DNA of 64,000 nucleotides, taken from the NCBI GenBank assembly GCA_964352215.1, contig CAYGRE010000001.1:1-64000 (forward strand). Reading direction: 5' to 3'. Below, one piece after another: positions 44,673 through 53,529 of this stretch. A program made the position numbers and the translations under genes. The stretch's first letter is position 1. Every line of letters starts with the position of its first letter. This DNA is from CAWUKT01 sp964352215 (GTDB lineage: Bacteria; Bacteroidota; Bacteroidia; J057; JADKCL01). The notes under the pieces were generated by a model, which was given only the letters and a program-made list of their open reading frames with translations, did no database searches and had not been told where the DNA came from.

Positions 44673-46625
44673 ATGGATATGAAAAAACTTTACATTAAAT
44701 CAGTATTCGCTTTGCTGCTATTGGGAGGTTGCCTTTTCGGTACATCCATTGCGCAGTCCCCATTCAGTATTGAAATGGAGGTTCCTCCTTTGTTAGATAC
44801 GCGGAACGACACGCTTTACATGCAATTGGAGTACCATAATTTCGGTCTTCCCGGTCTGGAAAGTGTGCAAACCATGGCCTATACTTATCCTTCTGACCCA
44901 ACCGTAAACTCTTATCTGGGTCCCACCCTTACCTGGGAACAAGGAGATACACAAAGGACCTTTATTCAGAACCTCATACCAGATACGGCCAATACAGGTT
45001 ACAACTATTCCACCGTCCACTGGCATGGTGCGAATATTCCTGCCTGGACCGATGGTGGGCCGCATCAGGTTTTCTACCCGGTTGCGTCGGGTTTGATGCC
45101 CAATACCTTTACGCCCAAATTTAAAGTGCTTGACAATCCCTGCACCCTTTGGTACCACCCTCATGCAGAGGACGTAACCTATACCCAAGTGCAGATGGGA
45201 CTGGCAGGTATTATCCGGGTAATTGATACCGGAGATCCGGTAGATTCCATAGTCCCTCATACCTACAAGCAGGATGACTTCCCACTGATCATTCAGGATA
45301 TTCACTTCAAGGCGGATACAACCGTGAATCCTCTAAACCAGGATACGACGATAACCTATTCGATCGATACCTTGCAGTCTGGTAACCCCACCTTAAGCCC
45401 CAGAACCATGGTGGTGAACGGTACGGTCCAACCTTATTTGAAGGTTCCACCTCAACCGGTTCGGTTTCGGCTACTGAATGGTTCGACCCGTAATTCTTAT
45501 ATGTTATCCTTTGTAACTGATCCTTCTGGTCAAGGCAGGGACACCAGTAAGGTGCCCATGGCCTTGCTGAGCAGTGATGGAGGGTATTTACCTGACAGCG
45601 TCAGGTATGTGGATTCCCTTGAGACCAGCCCTGGAGTTCGAAATGGAGTAATTGTAGATTTTTCCAGCCACGGTGGGGATACCTTGTACCTCATCAATAT
45701 TTACCAGGATCTCCGAGATAGTGTTGTCGGTGGGGTTGGCCTTACCAATGGGCCCAGGAATCCGATCAAAAACGTGATGCTTCAAATCAGGGTTGATACA
45801 GTCCAGACAACTCCTTTAGGGGTTATTCCGAGCTCTCTTCCTACCATCGCGCCGTTTCCAAGCCCCGATACGACCCGTATTATCAAAATGACTAAAGGAA
45901 ATGGTTCAAGTTTTGGTATAGACTCCAATCAGTTTGAGATTGATACCATTAATACAGTAGTTATACATGGTACTACTGAGCACTGGACGATTGAGAACCT
46001 TACAAATGTTGCCCATCCCTTTCACCAACATCTGGTCCAGTTTTTTGTCCTGAAGGTTGAGACGAATACCGATACCCTCCTTGGTGAGTTGAACAATCCC
46101 AGTAAGCCACTACCCGTGGAGTACTTAGGTCCCAAGGATGATATTCTTGTTCATGCAGGGGAAAAAGTGACCTACAGCGTGACCTTTGATTCTTATTCCC
46201 AACCGAAGCCCTTTAACCTGGACAGTTCTGCTTACATGTATCACTGCCATATTCTTACTCATGAAGACGGATACTATGGAGGCACTCCAAGTACAGTTTC
46301 CGGTCGCTCTCCTTATGGTATGATGCAGCAATTTGCCGTCTGGAATGAGCAGACTTCAGTAGCTACCCTTGAGGAAGAATTGGAGCCAGACCGTTTTGTG
46401 CTCTTCCCCAACCCTGCCAAAGATGTTATTTACCTGAATGGTGAATGTAATGTCCTTAGCACGGTTCAGATCTACGATCTGCAAGGGAAGCTCCTTCTTG
46501 AAAAATTGATCCGCCCATTTGAAGGAACTACCAGTATCGACATCCCCGAATTAAGTGCGGGTGTGGTGGTCTTCAAGTGGAGTTCACCTTCTGACCAGTT
46601 TGTTAAGAAGTTGGTTCTCGAATAA
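44673..46625 (+). CDS. Secreted multicopper oxidase with T9SS sorting domain
   Basis: A 650-aa protein. The start is ATG 44673 (or ATG 44679), giving the signal peptide KKLYIKSVFALLLLGGC...AQ. The cupredoxin copper motifs are all present: HWHG (H116, H118), WYHPH (H162, H164), HPFHQH (H448, H451, H453) and HCHILTHED (H524, H526, H530). The protein should therefore bind the T1 and T2/T3 coppers and oxidise metals or phenolics with O2, as CotA/CueO-like enzymes do. The last 80 residues are a T9SS type A domain (FVLFPNPAKDVIYLNGE ... FVKKLVLE), so the enzyme acts at the cell surface. It is followed 43 nt later by a PKD protein, probably in the same transcript. Confidence 0.93.
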   Translation: MDMKKLYIKSVFALLLLGGCLFGTSIAQSPFSIEMEVPPLLDTRNDTLYMQLEYHNFGLPGLESVQTMAYTYPSDPTVNSYLGPTLTWEQGDTQRTFIQNLIPDTANTGYNYSTVHWHGANIPAWTDGGPHQVFYPVASGLMPNTFTPKFKVLDNPCTLWYHPHAEDVTYTQVQMGLAGIIRVIDTGDPVDSIVPHTYKQDDFPLIIQDIHFKADTTVNPLNQDTTITYSIDTLQSGNPTLSPRTMVVNGTVQPYLKVPPQPVRFRLLNGSTRNSYMLSFVTDPSGQGRDTSKVPMALLSSDGGYLPDSVRYVDSLETSPGVRNGVIVDFSSHGGDTLYLINIYQDLRDSVVGGVGLTNGPRNPIKNVMLQIRVDTVQTTPLGVIPSSLPTIAPFPSPDTTRIIKMTKGNGSSFGIDSNQFEIDTINTVVIHGTTEHWTIENLTNVAHPFHQHLVQFFVLKVETNTDTLLGELNNPSKPLPVEYLGPKDDILVHAGEKVTYSVTFDSYSQPKPFNLDSSAYMYHCHILTHEDGYYGGTPSTVSGRSPYGMMQQFAVWNEQTSVATLEEELEPDRFVLFPNPAKDVIYLNGECNVLSTVQIYDLQGKLLLEKLIRPFEGTTSIDIPELSAGVVVFKWSSPSDQFVKKLVLE

Positions 46626-46668
46626 GGAGACACTAAATTCTTTTTATACTGAAACTTCGAATTGAAAT

Positions 46669-47721
46669 ATGGAAAATATTAAGTCCCTCCTGAGGTACTT
46701 GTCGCTCATGCTGGCTGCTGGAGGGCCAGCATTGGCTTTTTCTCAGGCTGTACCTGTTAACCTTGGTCAAGACACCGCAATCTGTGGAAATGAATCTCTG
46801 TTGCTGGACGCAACTTTCCCCAACTCGACCTATCTGTGGTCGAATGGAGCTACCAGTCCGACCGTGACCGTGACTTCCTTTCCAGCAACCTTTTCGGTTA
46901 CCGTCACCGATACTACGGGCACTTATACGCCCGGCTCAGATACGATTAACATCAGCGGGTTGAATATCCCTCCGGTGGCCATCAATCCGTCCGGGACGGT
47001 AGCTGTCTGTACCGGAGGTTCTTTGCTGCTGACCGGTTCTAATGGTGGTACGAGCATTTGGTACCGGGATGGAGTGCAGATTCCTGGTCCCCATTCCAAT
47101 TCCTATTTGGTCACGACCCCTGGGACGTACAATATGACGAAGACCAACCTGAATGGTTGTACGGACTCTGCAGCAGTGGGGACCACGGTGAATTTCGTCA
47201 GTCCTCCGGTGGCAGGCTGGTCCGCAGCTATTGACTCATTTAATATTACTCCCGGAGCAGTCTACTTTACAGATTCCAGCGCAAATGCCACGAGTTGGAT
47301 TTGGGACTTTGGCGACGGCAATACTTCTACTGATCAAAATCCTGTCCATATATATAGCCTGGCTGGTAATTATACGGTGGTGCAGACTGCCCTGAACAGC
47401 GGCTGTCAGGATACGGTATCTGGTGTCGTCGTAACCCCCGGTGCCGCATTGTCCAATGATCCGTTTATGGAGCAGAATCTGGAAGCCTTTATTTACCCCA
47501 ATCCAGCCGGAGATGTTTTGCACATTTATGGAGAAAGCAAGCGGGCCAGTGAGTTTTACATATTTGACCTCGCAGGTAAAATGATCATGCGCCAGGAATT
47601 GATTGCTTTTGCAGGGGAGAAGTCTTTTGATGTAAGTCAGTTAACCAATGGCATGTACTTGGTAGAATGGCGCGACTTAAAAGGACGCAGCGTTACCAAG
47701 AAAATCGTATTGCAGCACTAA
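46669..47721 (+). CDS. Secreted PKD-domain protein with T9SS sorting domain
   Basis: A 350-aa protein with an N-terminal signal (SLMLAAGGPALAFSQ). Two Ig-like modules with Cys pairs (TAICGNESLLLDA ... YLWSNGATSPTVTV; AVCTGGSLLLTGSNGG) are followed by a PKD domain (about 185-255: SWIWDFGDGNTSTDQNPVHIY). The T9SS type A domain is at the end (AFIYPNPAGDVLHIYGE ... GMYLVEWRDLKGRSVTKKIVL). No catalytic motif is seen; a surface binding or scaffold role beside the multicopper oxidase is likely. A clear terminator lies 85 nt after the stop. Confidence 0.88.
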   Translation: MENIKSLLRYLSLMLAAGGPALAFSQAVPVNLGQDTAICGNESLLLDATFPNSTYLWSNGATSPTVTVTSFPATFSVTVTDTTGTYTPGSDTINISGLNIPPVAINPSGTVAVCTGGSLLLTGSNGGTSIWYRDGVQIPGPHSNSYLVTTPGTYNMTKTNLNGCTDSAAVGTTVNFVSPPVAGWSAAIDSFNITPGAVYFTDSSANATSWIWDFGDGNTSTDQNPVHIYSLAGNYTVVQTALNSGCQDTVSGVVVTPGAALSNDPFMEQNLEAFIYPNPAGDVLHIYGESKRASEFYIFDLAGKMIMRQELIAFAGEKSFDVSQLTNGMYLVEWRDLKGRSVTKKIVLQH

Positions 47722-47805
47722 GCTCCGCAGGATATTCCTGCTGCTATTCGATATAGCTGCTGTGAATCGAAACTTCCCTCTGGAAGACCGAAACACATCA
47801 TTCAG

Positions 47806-47849
47806 ACGACCGGATTCAGATAGCATGCTGAACCCGGTCGTTTTTATTT
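47806..47849 (+). terminator. Intrinsic terminator after the PKD gene
   Basis: ACGACCGG (47806-47813) pairs with CCGGTCGT (47834-47841), and TTCAG (47815-47819) with CTGAA (47828-47832), leaving one A/C mismatch and an 8-nt loop. The stem runs into TTTTTATTT on the plus strand. It closes the 43054-47721 group; the minus strand has no matching T-run. Confidence 0.85.
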
Positions 47850-47863
47850 GGACGCATCCGAAA

Positions 47864-49231
47864 TCAGTTTTTAACAATCCTCTTTCTGCCGGTCTTGCCT
47901 CCTAATTGGATTTCGACCAGGTAAATACCGCTGGGAAGGTCTGCCAAATTCAAGGCCTGTTGTCCCCGAAGTCCATTGGGCACAGCTTCCCGTTGCATTT
48001 CTTTGCCAGCCAGGTCCAGAATCCTTACTGATCCGGGGCCTTTGTGCTCCGAAGTCCATGATAAGAACATCCGGTTGGAAGCTGGATTGGGAAAAGCTTC
48101 CATGGAAATGGCGGCATTGTGAGCTTCCCCAACTCCGACGATGGAATTGTTCTCATAGTAAAACCAATTTCCATCTCCATATTCACTGGCCAGTAAATCC
48201 AGGTCGCCATCTCCGTCCAGGTCCGCGAGGTCGGGGAAGAAGGGCCCGGTCCAGGGTTGTAGGCCATAGGGGTTCTGGGTAGGGTTGGCGAAAGAGGGGG
48301 CGGTAGGGGTGCCCACATTTTCAAAGTAGCGGTGATTTCCGTCGTAGAGGGCTGAATAGATATCCAAATCTCCATCCTGGTCCAGGTCTCCGAAACAATG
48401 AACTTCATAATTGGCCTGGAATCCACCACCCAATCCGAAGGGGTTGATCACTTGGTTGGCAAAGGCTGGTGCGGTTGCGCTGCCAATATTTTCCACATAA
48501 ATCCAATTGTTGTTCCCGTCATTCAGCATCAGGTCCATGTCTCCATCACCATCCAGGTCTCCGAATTCCGGATTTGAAACATCAGCAATCGAATCCAGCC
48601 CGAATGGGTTGGGGACTGCAGCCCCAAAGGCAGGGTTGTTGACTTGCCCGGTGTTTTCAAAATAATCCAATTGCCCGTAGGTACCTCCGGCAACCAGGTC
48701 CAGGTCACCGTCTCCGTCGAGGTCCACGAAGTGGGCTGCGAAGGAACTGTTGAGGTAGGTGAATCCAAAGGGGAAAGTGGTTGGGAAATTGAAGGTGGGA
48801 TTGGTGCTTGAGCCGGTATTGGCATAAAAGTTTACGATTCCATAACTGCTGACTGCCATAATGTCCAGGTCTCCATCCCCGTCGATATCTACCGCATGGG
48901 GAAAGTGAATGTGATCGGTAGGGGCTGGGGTGAGGGAAAATGGATTGGTCAGGGGAGGGGAAAAGTTGGGAGTGGACTGTGCCCGGAGGTCAGCTGCTGC
49001 TCCCTGAATGGACCAGCAAAGTATCCCAGCCAGCATGGTTTTTAAGGCAGTTTGGGGGAAACAGGAGGTAAGAGAGCTGTAAAGATGTTCGAGTTTTCGC
49101 TTGATTGTCTCTTTGGTTTGCTCAGCCAATTGGGCATATTTCCCAGATCGCTGTAAGCGATTGACTTTTTTAATCAGGTAGCGGAACTGGCGGTATTTAC
49201 GGTGGTGTCGGAGGGTGTGCTTTGCATGCAT
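47864..49231 (-). CDS. Secreted FG-GAP/VCBS repeat protein with T9SS sorting domain
   Basis: A 455-aa protein when started at ATG 49231. The upstream ATG at 49273 lies inside the predicted -7 element, so it cannot be used from that promoter. The N-terminus is odd: about 50 basic, helical residues (HRKYRQFRYLIKKVNRLQRS) come before the hydrophobic signal (LKTMLAGILCWSIQGAAA). At least five FG-GAP/VCBS blades with Asp-rich calcium-loop motifs (VDIDGDGDLDIM, VDLDGDGDLDLV, GDLDGDGDMDLM, GDLDQDGDLDIY, ADLDGDGDLDLL) form a propeller. The end is a T9SS type A domain (EAFPNPASNRMFLSW ... KTGRKRIVKN). It is likely a surface binding protein. Confidence 0.85.
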   Translation of the reverse strand: MHAKHTLRHHRKYRQFRYLIKKVNRLQRSGKYAQLAEQTKETIKRKLEHLYSSLTSCFPQTALKTMLAGILCWSIQGAAADLRAQSTPNFSPPLTNPFSLTPAPTDHIHFPHAVDIDGDGDLDIMAVSSYGIVNFYANTGSSTNPTFNFPTTFPFGFTYLNSSFAAHFVDLDGDGDLDLVAGGTYGQLDYFENTGQVNNPAFGAAVPNPFGLDSIADVSNPEFGDLDGDGDMDLMLNDGNNNWIYVENIGSATAPAFANQVINPFGLGGGFQANYEVHCFGDLDQDGDLDIYSALYDGNHRYFENVGTPTAPSFANPTQNPYGLQPWTGPFFPDLADLDGDGDLDLLASEYGDGNWFYYENNSIVGVGEAHNAAISMEAFPNPASNRMFLSWTSEHKGPGSVRILDLAGKEMQREAVPNGLRGQQALNLADLPSGIYLVEIQLGGKTGRKRIVKN

Positions 49232-49270
49232 GTCAGATACAGGATGGGGTTGTAATTCAGGTATACCACC

Positions 49271-49278
49271 CAAAGATA
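49271..49278 (-). promoter_or_regulatory. -7 element for the FG-GAP gene
   Basis: TATCTTTG on the minus strand (49278-49271) matches TAnnTTTG exactly and leaves about 35 nt of leader before ATG 49231. A weak TGTG (49304-49301) stands near the -33 position. Confidence 0.5.
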
Positions 49279-49349
49279 TGGTTTATTCTTATTTGTGCAG
49301 CACAGGGAACTGGCGGTATTTTAACCGGTCTTTTCTCCTCTAAATCCGC

Positions 49350-49357
49350 TAAATTTG
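49350..49357 (+). promoter_or_regulatory. -7 element for the MuiA-like gene
   Basis: TAAATTTG matches TAnnTTTG exactly and lies 29 nt before ATG 49387, which supports that start over the far-upstream ATG at 49222. No good -33 element is seen. Confidence 0.5.
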
Positions 49358-49386
49358 CCTGTACCACCAAAAAAGCGACTACCATC

Positions 49387-51219
49387 ATGCAAAAACTTAT
49401 TATTCATTCCCCTTTTCGGAAGATCATTTTTACAGTTCTCCTGGGCCTCTGTTGTCTACCTGTTCAGGCCCAGATGGATCAACCAACCAAGATCAAAGAC
49501 GCCCAGATCGATTCTGTACGACTCTACCTCAGTGGAGCCGAGGTCTTCCGGTCCGAAGAACTGGTCCTCAGAGCTGGAAGAAACCACTATGTATTCACGG
49601 GATTGTCTTCAAAGCTTTATCCCAAGAGTATCCGGGTTGCGGCGGGTGATCCCTCCGTTAAGATTCGTTCCGTGACTTCGAAGACGGATTTCCTCACTAA
49701 GCGGGAGCAGGACCAGCGCATCCGCCAATTGCAGGACTCCACGAAAATGGTACGCGAATCCATCGAGGATCTCAACGATGAATTGGGAGCCTTTAAAGAA
49801 GAAAGAAAGCTGCTCAATGCCAATGAGAGTTTCAAAGGAGAAGACAAAACCTTGACCGCTGAGGAATTGGAGAATCTATCCGGATTTTACCGCAAGCGGC
49901 ACCAGGCCATCAACAAGGCGATGACCAAGCGCAACCGGGAGATTGCCGAATTGAACCGCCGGCTCTTCGATCTGAAGCTGATGCTTCAGGAGTTAAACGC
50001 GGATCAGATTCCATTGGCAGAAGTACACCTCGTGGTGGACTCCGACCGGGCTACCCAAACCAAAATTGACTTCCGCTACGTAGTAGCCGATGCGGGATGG
50101 GTTGCCTTGTACGACCTGGAAGCAGGTGACCTTTCCGAACCGATCACCCTCCGTTACCGGGCCAATGCCTACAACAATACCGGGGTGGATTGGAAAAACA
50201 TCAATATTACCCTGACTACGATTGATCCACTGCAATCAGCTACCCAGCCCCGCCTGGAAGTATGGGACATCACCAACTTCAGCGGTGCCTATGTGAACCA
50301 GGAGCAGGTGACCATCAATAACAATGGCAATTCCATTCAGAACCTCAACCTGAACTTCAAGTCGGTGGACAACTTCTACAACCAGAATAAGCGGTCACTG
50401 TACGACTTGAAGCAACGTGAGCAATCACGGTTCCAATCCATCCTGGGCAAGGACTTCAGGGAAGGAATCGACTATGAAACAGACCTTTACCGGGCGATTA
50501 CCAATGAGGAATTGGCCGGAGGTGAGAGCACAAGTGGATTGGTCAATGTGACCTTCCCTGATTTCAATACAGATTTCCCGATTGTGGGGACCTTCTCCCT
50601 GCCATCTGATAAAAAGCCATACTCTCTGGAGATTGATGATTTCGAGCTTTCGGTGACCTACAAATACTATGCGGTACCGAGAGTAGACAAAGACGCTTTC
50701 CTGATTGCCCAGATTGTCGGATGGGAAGATCTGAATCTGGTAAGCGGTCCGGTGAATATCTACAACGGTGCTGAGTACATTGGTCAGTCCAGCCTTGATA
50801 TCCGGAATATTTCCGATACTCTGAGTGTATCCCTCGGTCGGGACAGGGATGTGGTTGTCACCCGGTTGAAGGTAAAAGGCAAAACGCGGAAGCAACTCCT
50901 GGGGACCACGATGCGGGAATCCAACGCTTTCAATATCAATATTGCAAACCACAAGTCAACTGCCATTGACATACAGGTGCTGGATCAGGTTCCGATCTCC
51001 AACAACAAGGAGGTAGTGATCCTGGTCGATGAACTCACCGAAGGGAAATTGGTTGAGGCCACCGGAATGGTCAGCTGGGATTTCCGGCTGGAGGCGGGAG
51101 GGACCCGCACCCTGGACTTTGGTTATACGGTGAAGTACCCCAAGGGAATCAAGGCCACGCTACAATTCGCCCCTGCCCGTAAGATGCGGAGTCTGGATGT
51201 ACAGAAGAGCATGTACTGA
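49387..51219 (+). CDS. Mucoidy inhibitor MuiA family protein (DUF4139/DUF4140)
   Basis: A 610-aa exported protein with signal peptide FRKIIFTVLLGLCCLPVQAQ. The N-terminal DUF4140-like part begins with VRLYLSGAEVFRSEELVLRA. A helical coiled-coil stretch (about 95-205) and the DUF4139 beta region (from about 215: YVVADAGWVALYDLEAGDLS, then LRYRANAYNNTGVDWKNINI) follow. The family end motif RTLDFGYTVKYPKG stands near the C-terminus. Family members are named for a weak effect on capsule production in one organism; their biochemical role is not known. The SHOCT gene follows after 78 nt on the same strand, so this gene may lead the TIR cluster or simply adjoin it. Confidence 0.88.
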   Translation: MQKLIIHSPFRKIIFTVLLGLCCLPVQAQMDQPTKIKDAQIDSVRLYLSGAEVFRSEELVLRAGRNHYVFTGLSSKLYPKSIRVAAGDPSVKIRSVTSKTDFLTKREQDQRIRQLQDSTKMVRESIEDLNDELGAFKEERKLLNANESFKGEDKTLTAEELENLSGFYRKRHQAINKAMTKRNREIAELNRRLFDLKLMLQELNADQIPLAEVHLVVDSDRATQTKIDFRYVVADAGWVALYDLEAGDLSEPITLRYRANAYNNTGVDWKNINITLTTIDPLQSATQPRLEVWDITNFSGAYVNQEQVTINNNGNSIQNLNLNFKSVDNFYNQNKRSLYDLKQREQSRFQSILGKDFREGIDYETDLYRAITNEELAGGESTSGLVNVTFPDFNTDFPIVGTFSLPSDKKPYSLEIDDFELSVTYKYYAVPRVDKDAFLIAQIVGWEDLNLVSGPVNIYNGAEYIGQSSLDIRNISDTLSVSLGRDRDVVVTRLKVKGKTRKQLLGTTMRESNAFNINIANHKSTAIDIQVLDQVPISNNKEVVILVDELTEGKLVEATGMVSWDFRLEAGGTRTLDFGYTVKYPKGIKATLQFAPARKMRSLDVQKSMY

Positions 51220-51297
51220 TCGGATTCACATCAATCTCTATAATTCAGGAAAAAGTCCTATTTTACAGACTTACAACAGTCAAAACGAGCACTTGAT

Positions 51298-51816
51298 ATG
51301 CTGAGACCCGATCAGAAAGCTGCGGCTCAGGTTGCATGGCAAAATTTCGAACGAAAAGACCCTGCTGCCGCCCTAAGAATGAATATGGACGAGGACAAGT
51401 TCCTGGGAATCATGGAGCAACTCGAGAAGAGCTACCGCCATGGTCGGATTACCCCCAAGGTCTACGACCAGCGCTTGACGACTTTGCTCAGGAATCCCGG
51501 TATGGCCCTGGAAGTCGAGACTTATGTTCCTCCGAAACTGTCCACCCAGCAGATATATAAGGAATTGAAGGCCATGCATGCCAGGGGAGGGTTGACAGAC
51601 GATGAATTTGCCGAACGCAAGGAAGAACTCGCCTTTGAACGGGCCGACTTCATCGATCCTGATTCACCGGATCTTCCGGATGGACAAGTCAATTCTGAGA
51701 AGGAAAAATACCGGGCTTACCTTTCGGAGCTCCTGTCGGCAGGGGTTTTGAATGACGATGCCCACCGGGAAGCGATTATCCGGCTGGACAACCTTTACGC
51801 CCAGCAGCAAGTCTGA
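51298..51816 (+). CDS. SHOCT-like short helical domain protein, first gene of the TIR cluster
   Basis: A 172-aa soluble protein, no signal peptide. It contains three similar short helical hairpins: about residues 32-60 (FLGIMEQLEKSYRHGRITPK), 80-105 (IYKELKAMHARGGLTDDEFA, SHOCT-like) and 140-170 (YLSELLSAGVLNDDAHREAI). SHOCT motifs often occur at protein ends and are thought to mediate oligomerisation or lipid/nucleic-acid contact. The next gene starts 10 nt downstream, so operon membership is strong. The exact function is unknown. Confidence 0.75.
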   Translation: MLRPDQKAAAQVAWQNFERKDPAAALRMNMDEDKFLGIMEQLEKSYRHGRITPKVYDQRLTTLLRNPGMALEVETYVPPKLSTQQIYKELKAMHARGGLTDDEFAERKEELAFERADFIDPDSPDLPDGQVNSEKEKYRAYLSELLSAGVLNDDAHREAIIRLDNLYAQQQV

Positions 51817-51826
51817 ATCACCGTCC

Positions 51827-52105
51827 ATGGAAAAATCCCCTCTGATCTCTGAGGCCAGTGAATATTCGATCCGCAACCGCGATGGGCTGGTCGAAGGTTC
51901 CAAGGCGGCCTGCTATTACTGCATGCAGGTCTACCCCAGCGAGGAAATCACCGAATTTACCGATGCAGGTGATACCGCCCTCTGTCCTTATTGTGGGATT
52001 GATGCCGTCTTACCTGAGCATGTCGGATATGCTTTTACACCCGAGAACCTAAAGGCAATGCGTGCTTTTTGGTTTGGTTCCGGGGATTCTCCGAACTTAT
52101 GGTGA
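51827..52105 (+). CDS. Small zinc-ribbon protein, TIR-cluster member
   Basis: A 92-aa protein. I start at ATG 51827 (MEKSPLISEASEY), 10 nt after the previous stop; an earlier in-frame ATG would overlap the upstream gene. The core is a two-CxxC zinc ribbon, CYYCMQVYPSEEITEF then ALCPYCGIDAVLPE, resembling a widespread uncharacterised cytosolic family. Its short tail is ENLKAMRAFWFGSG. The stop is 1 nt before ATG 52107 of the TIR gene, suggesting translational coupling. It could be a metal-bound partner or inhibitor of the TIR protein; that is inference. Confidence 0.75.
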   Translation: MEKSPLISEASEYSIRNRDGLVEGSKAACYYCMQVYPSEEITEFTDAGDTALCPYCGIDAVLPEHVGYAFTPENLKAMRAFWFGSGDSPNLW

Positions 52106-52106
52106 A

Positions 52107-52802
52107 ATGGGGAAGATCTTCATCAGTTACCGCCGACTAGACAGTGCAGACTTTACCGTTGCCCTGTACAACCGGCTGTCTTTGCTGTTTGGAGAAGAAG
52201 CCATCTTCAAAGACATCAACAATATCCCTCCAGGTCGTAATTTTGCGGCGGTCCTGGACGATGCGCTGGAAGAAAGTACCGTGGTACTGGCTGTGATCGG
52301 ACCCGCCTATTTTTCGGAATATGGGGAACGCCTGTTCAATGAGAACGATTGGGTAAGGCAGGAAATCGTAAGGTCCCTCGAACGCGGCTTGAGGGTAGTA
52401 CCGGTCCTGATCAATGGAGCTCCCTTTCCTGAAAAAAAGCAAATGCCGAAGGATATGTGGCCTTTGATGTCCCGCCAAGCCACCACCATTTCCAACGAAT
52501 CTTTCAGTGAGGATGTATTTCGTCTGGCCCAGGGCATCAGCGATACCTTGCCGATGCTGGACAAGCAGGAGCAGGGCAAAGATCCAGATAAGGTTTTGGA
52601 GATTGTATTCAGAGGGGTGCTGTTGCTGTTGATGGTGGCAAGCATTGGGCTGGCCATCTTTGCCTGGACTATTTCCGAAGCTGAATTCAAAGAAAAAGTA
52701 TTCATGTCTTTGCTGAGCTTTACCGGTTTTATCGGGGGAGGAGTGAGCTTTTCCCGGCAACGTTGGCTTGAATTGAGAGCAAAGACTTTGACGAATGGAT
52801 AG
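52107..52802 (+). CDS. TIR-domain protein with two C-terminal transmembrane helices
   Basis: A 231-aa protein started at ATG 52107; the longer frame to 52062 lies within the zinc-ribbon gene. Residues 1-145 form a bacterial TIR_2 domain: KIFISYRRLDSADFTVAL, the D-loop FKDINNIPPG, VVLAVIGPAY, and DWVRQEIVRSLERGLRVVPV. E86 sits where the catalytic Glu of NAD-cleaving TIR domains lies. Two hydrophobic helices follow (about 168-189 and 198-215), which would anchor the TIR domain to the inner membrane on the cytosolic side. Prokaryotic TIR proteins often act as NADases or signal makers in antiphage defence; activity here is inferred from the Glu and the fold. The next gene follows 31 nt later, the gap carrying a 14-bp direct repeat (GAATGGATAGAAAA). 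Confidence 0.88.
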   Translation: MGKIFISYRRLDSADFTVALYNRLSLLFGEEAIFKDINNIPPGRNFAAVLDDALEESTVVLAVIGPAYFSEYGERLFNENDWVRQEIVRSLERGLRVVPVLINGAPFPEKKQMPKDMWPLMSRQATTISNESFSEDVFRLAQGISDTLPMLDKQEQGKDPDKVLEIVFRGVLLLLMVASIGLAIFAWTISEAEFKEKVFMSLLSFTGFIGGGVSFSRQRWLELRAKTLTNG

Positions 52803-52833
52803 AAAAGAATGGATAGAAAAGAATCGATAGATC

Positions 52834-53529
52834 ATGAGGATTAGATTGAGCAAAATCGGAGAACCCCAGACCCGGCGCCAGGCCAATATTGCCAAGCGGA
52901 TCAATCTGATTGCTTTGTCTTTGCTTTTTCTACTCCTGGGACTACTCTTTTATGCTTTCTGGCAATTGCGGGAGAGTAAACAGGAACTGGAAAGGCAGGG
53001 AAGAATTCTGGAGGAGCAGACCCGTCGTTTGGAATTGGTGGCCACCGAATTGTCCATCTTCCGGGAAAGGGAGCGCAGGGTTGCCCAGGATCAGGAATAT
53101 ACGCTGGAAGAGGTTCGGGAGGAGGTTAAGAAGGGCAATCTTGAAGGAATCAGGGAGATTCTGGGGGCGGAGCAGAAAGTGGGTCAGGAAACGTCAGCTA
53201 GCCCAGGCCAGGCTTCACGAAAGCCGGATGTATCTGTCTTCATCAGCAAGGGAAATCAAAAGTTTGAGCAGGCAATGGGGGAGGTGACTGAGAAGAAAGG
53301 GTACCAGATTGCTTTTCACAGTAAGAAAGGAAATGAGTATTCCTGGGTGCAAAAGTCACCTGCAATTCTCTACTTCGAACGTCAACACAGGGAAGATGCT
53401 TTGATCCTCGAGAAGATCTATGAAACTATCACGGGTTTAGATTTCGAGGTAAAGCAAGGAGAGCGCAACCCAATGCCTGAAAAAGGGCCCGGTCAGCGGA
53501 TTGAGGTTCATCTTTTTGAAGGCGGTTAA
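52834..53529 (+). CDS. Single-pass membrane protein with coiled coil and LytR_C-like end
   Basis: A 231-aa protein: a basic N-terminus, one TM helix (about 23-43, LIALSLLFLLLGLLFYAFW), a long coiled coil (about 45-105, RESKQELERQGRILEEQTRR), a Ser/Gly/Pro linker and a C-terminal alpha/beta domain (about 165-229: PAILYFERQHREDALILEKI ... QRIEVHLF). That last domain resembles the LytR C-terminal fold in pattern only. Topology predicts an outside or periplasmic coiled coil. As the final gene of the TIR cluster it could be the sensor or scaffold paired with the membrane TIR protein. Its stop overlaps the end of the convergent DUF1415 gene by 4 nt. Confidence 0.7.
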   Translation: MRIRLSKIGEPQTRRQANIAKRINLIALSLLFLLLGLLFYAFWQLRESKQELERQGRILEEQTRRLELVATELSIFRERERRVAQDQEYTLEEVREEVKKGNLEGIREILGAEQKVGQETSASPGQASRKPDVSVFISKGNQKFEQAMGEVTEKKGYQIAFHSKKGNEYSWVQKSPAILYFERQHREDALILEKIYETITGLDFEVKQGERNPMPEKGPGQRIEVHLFEGG

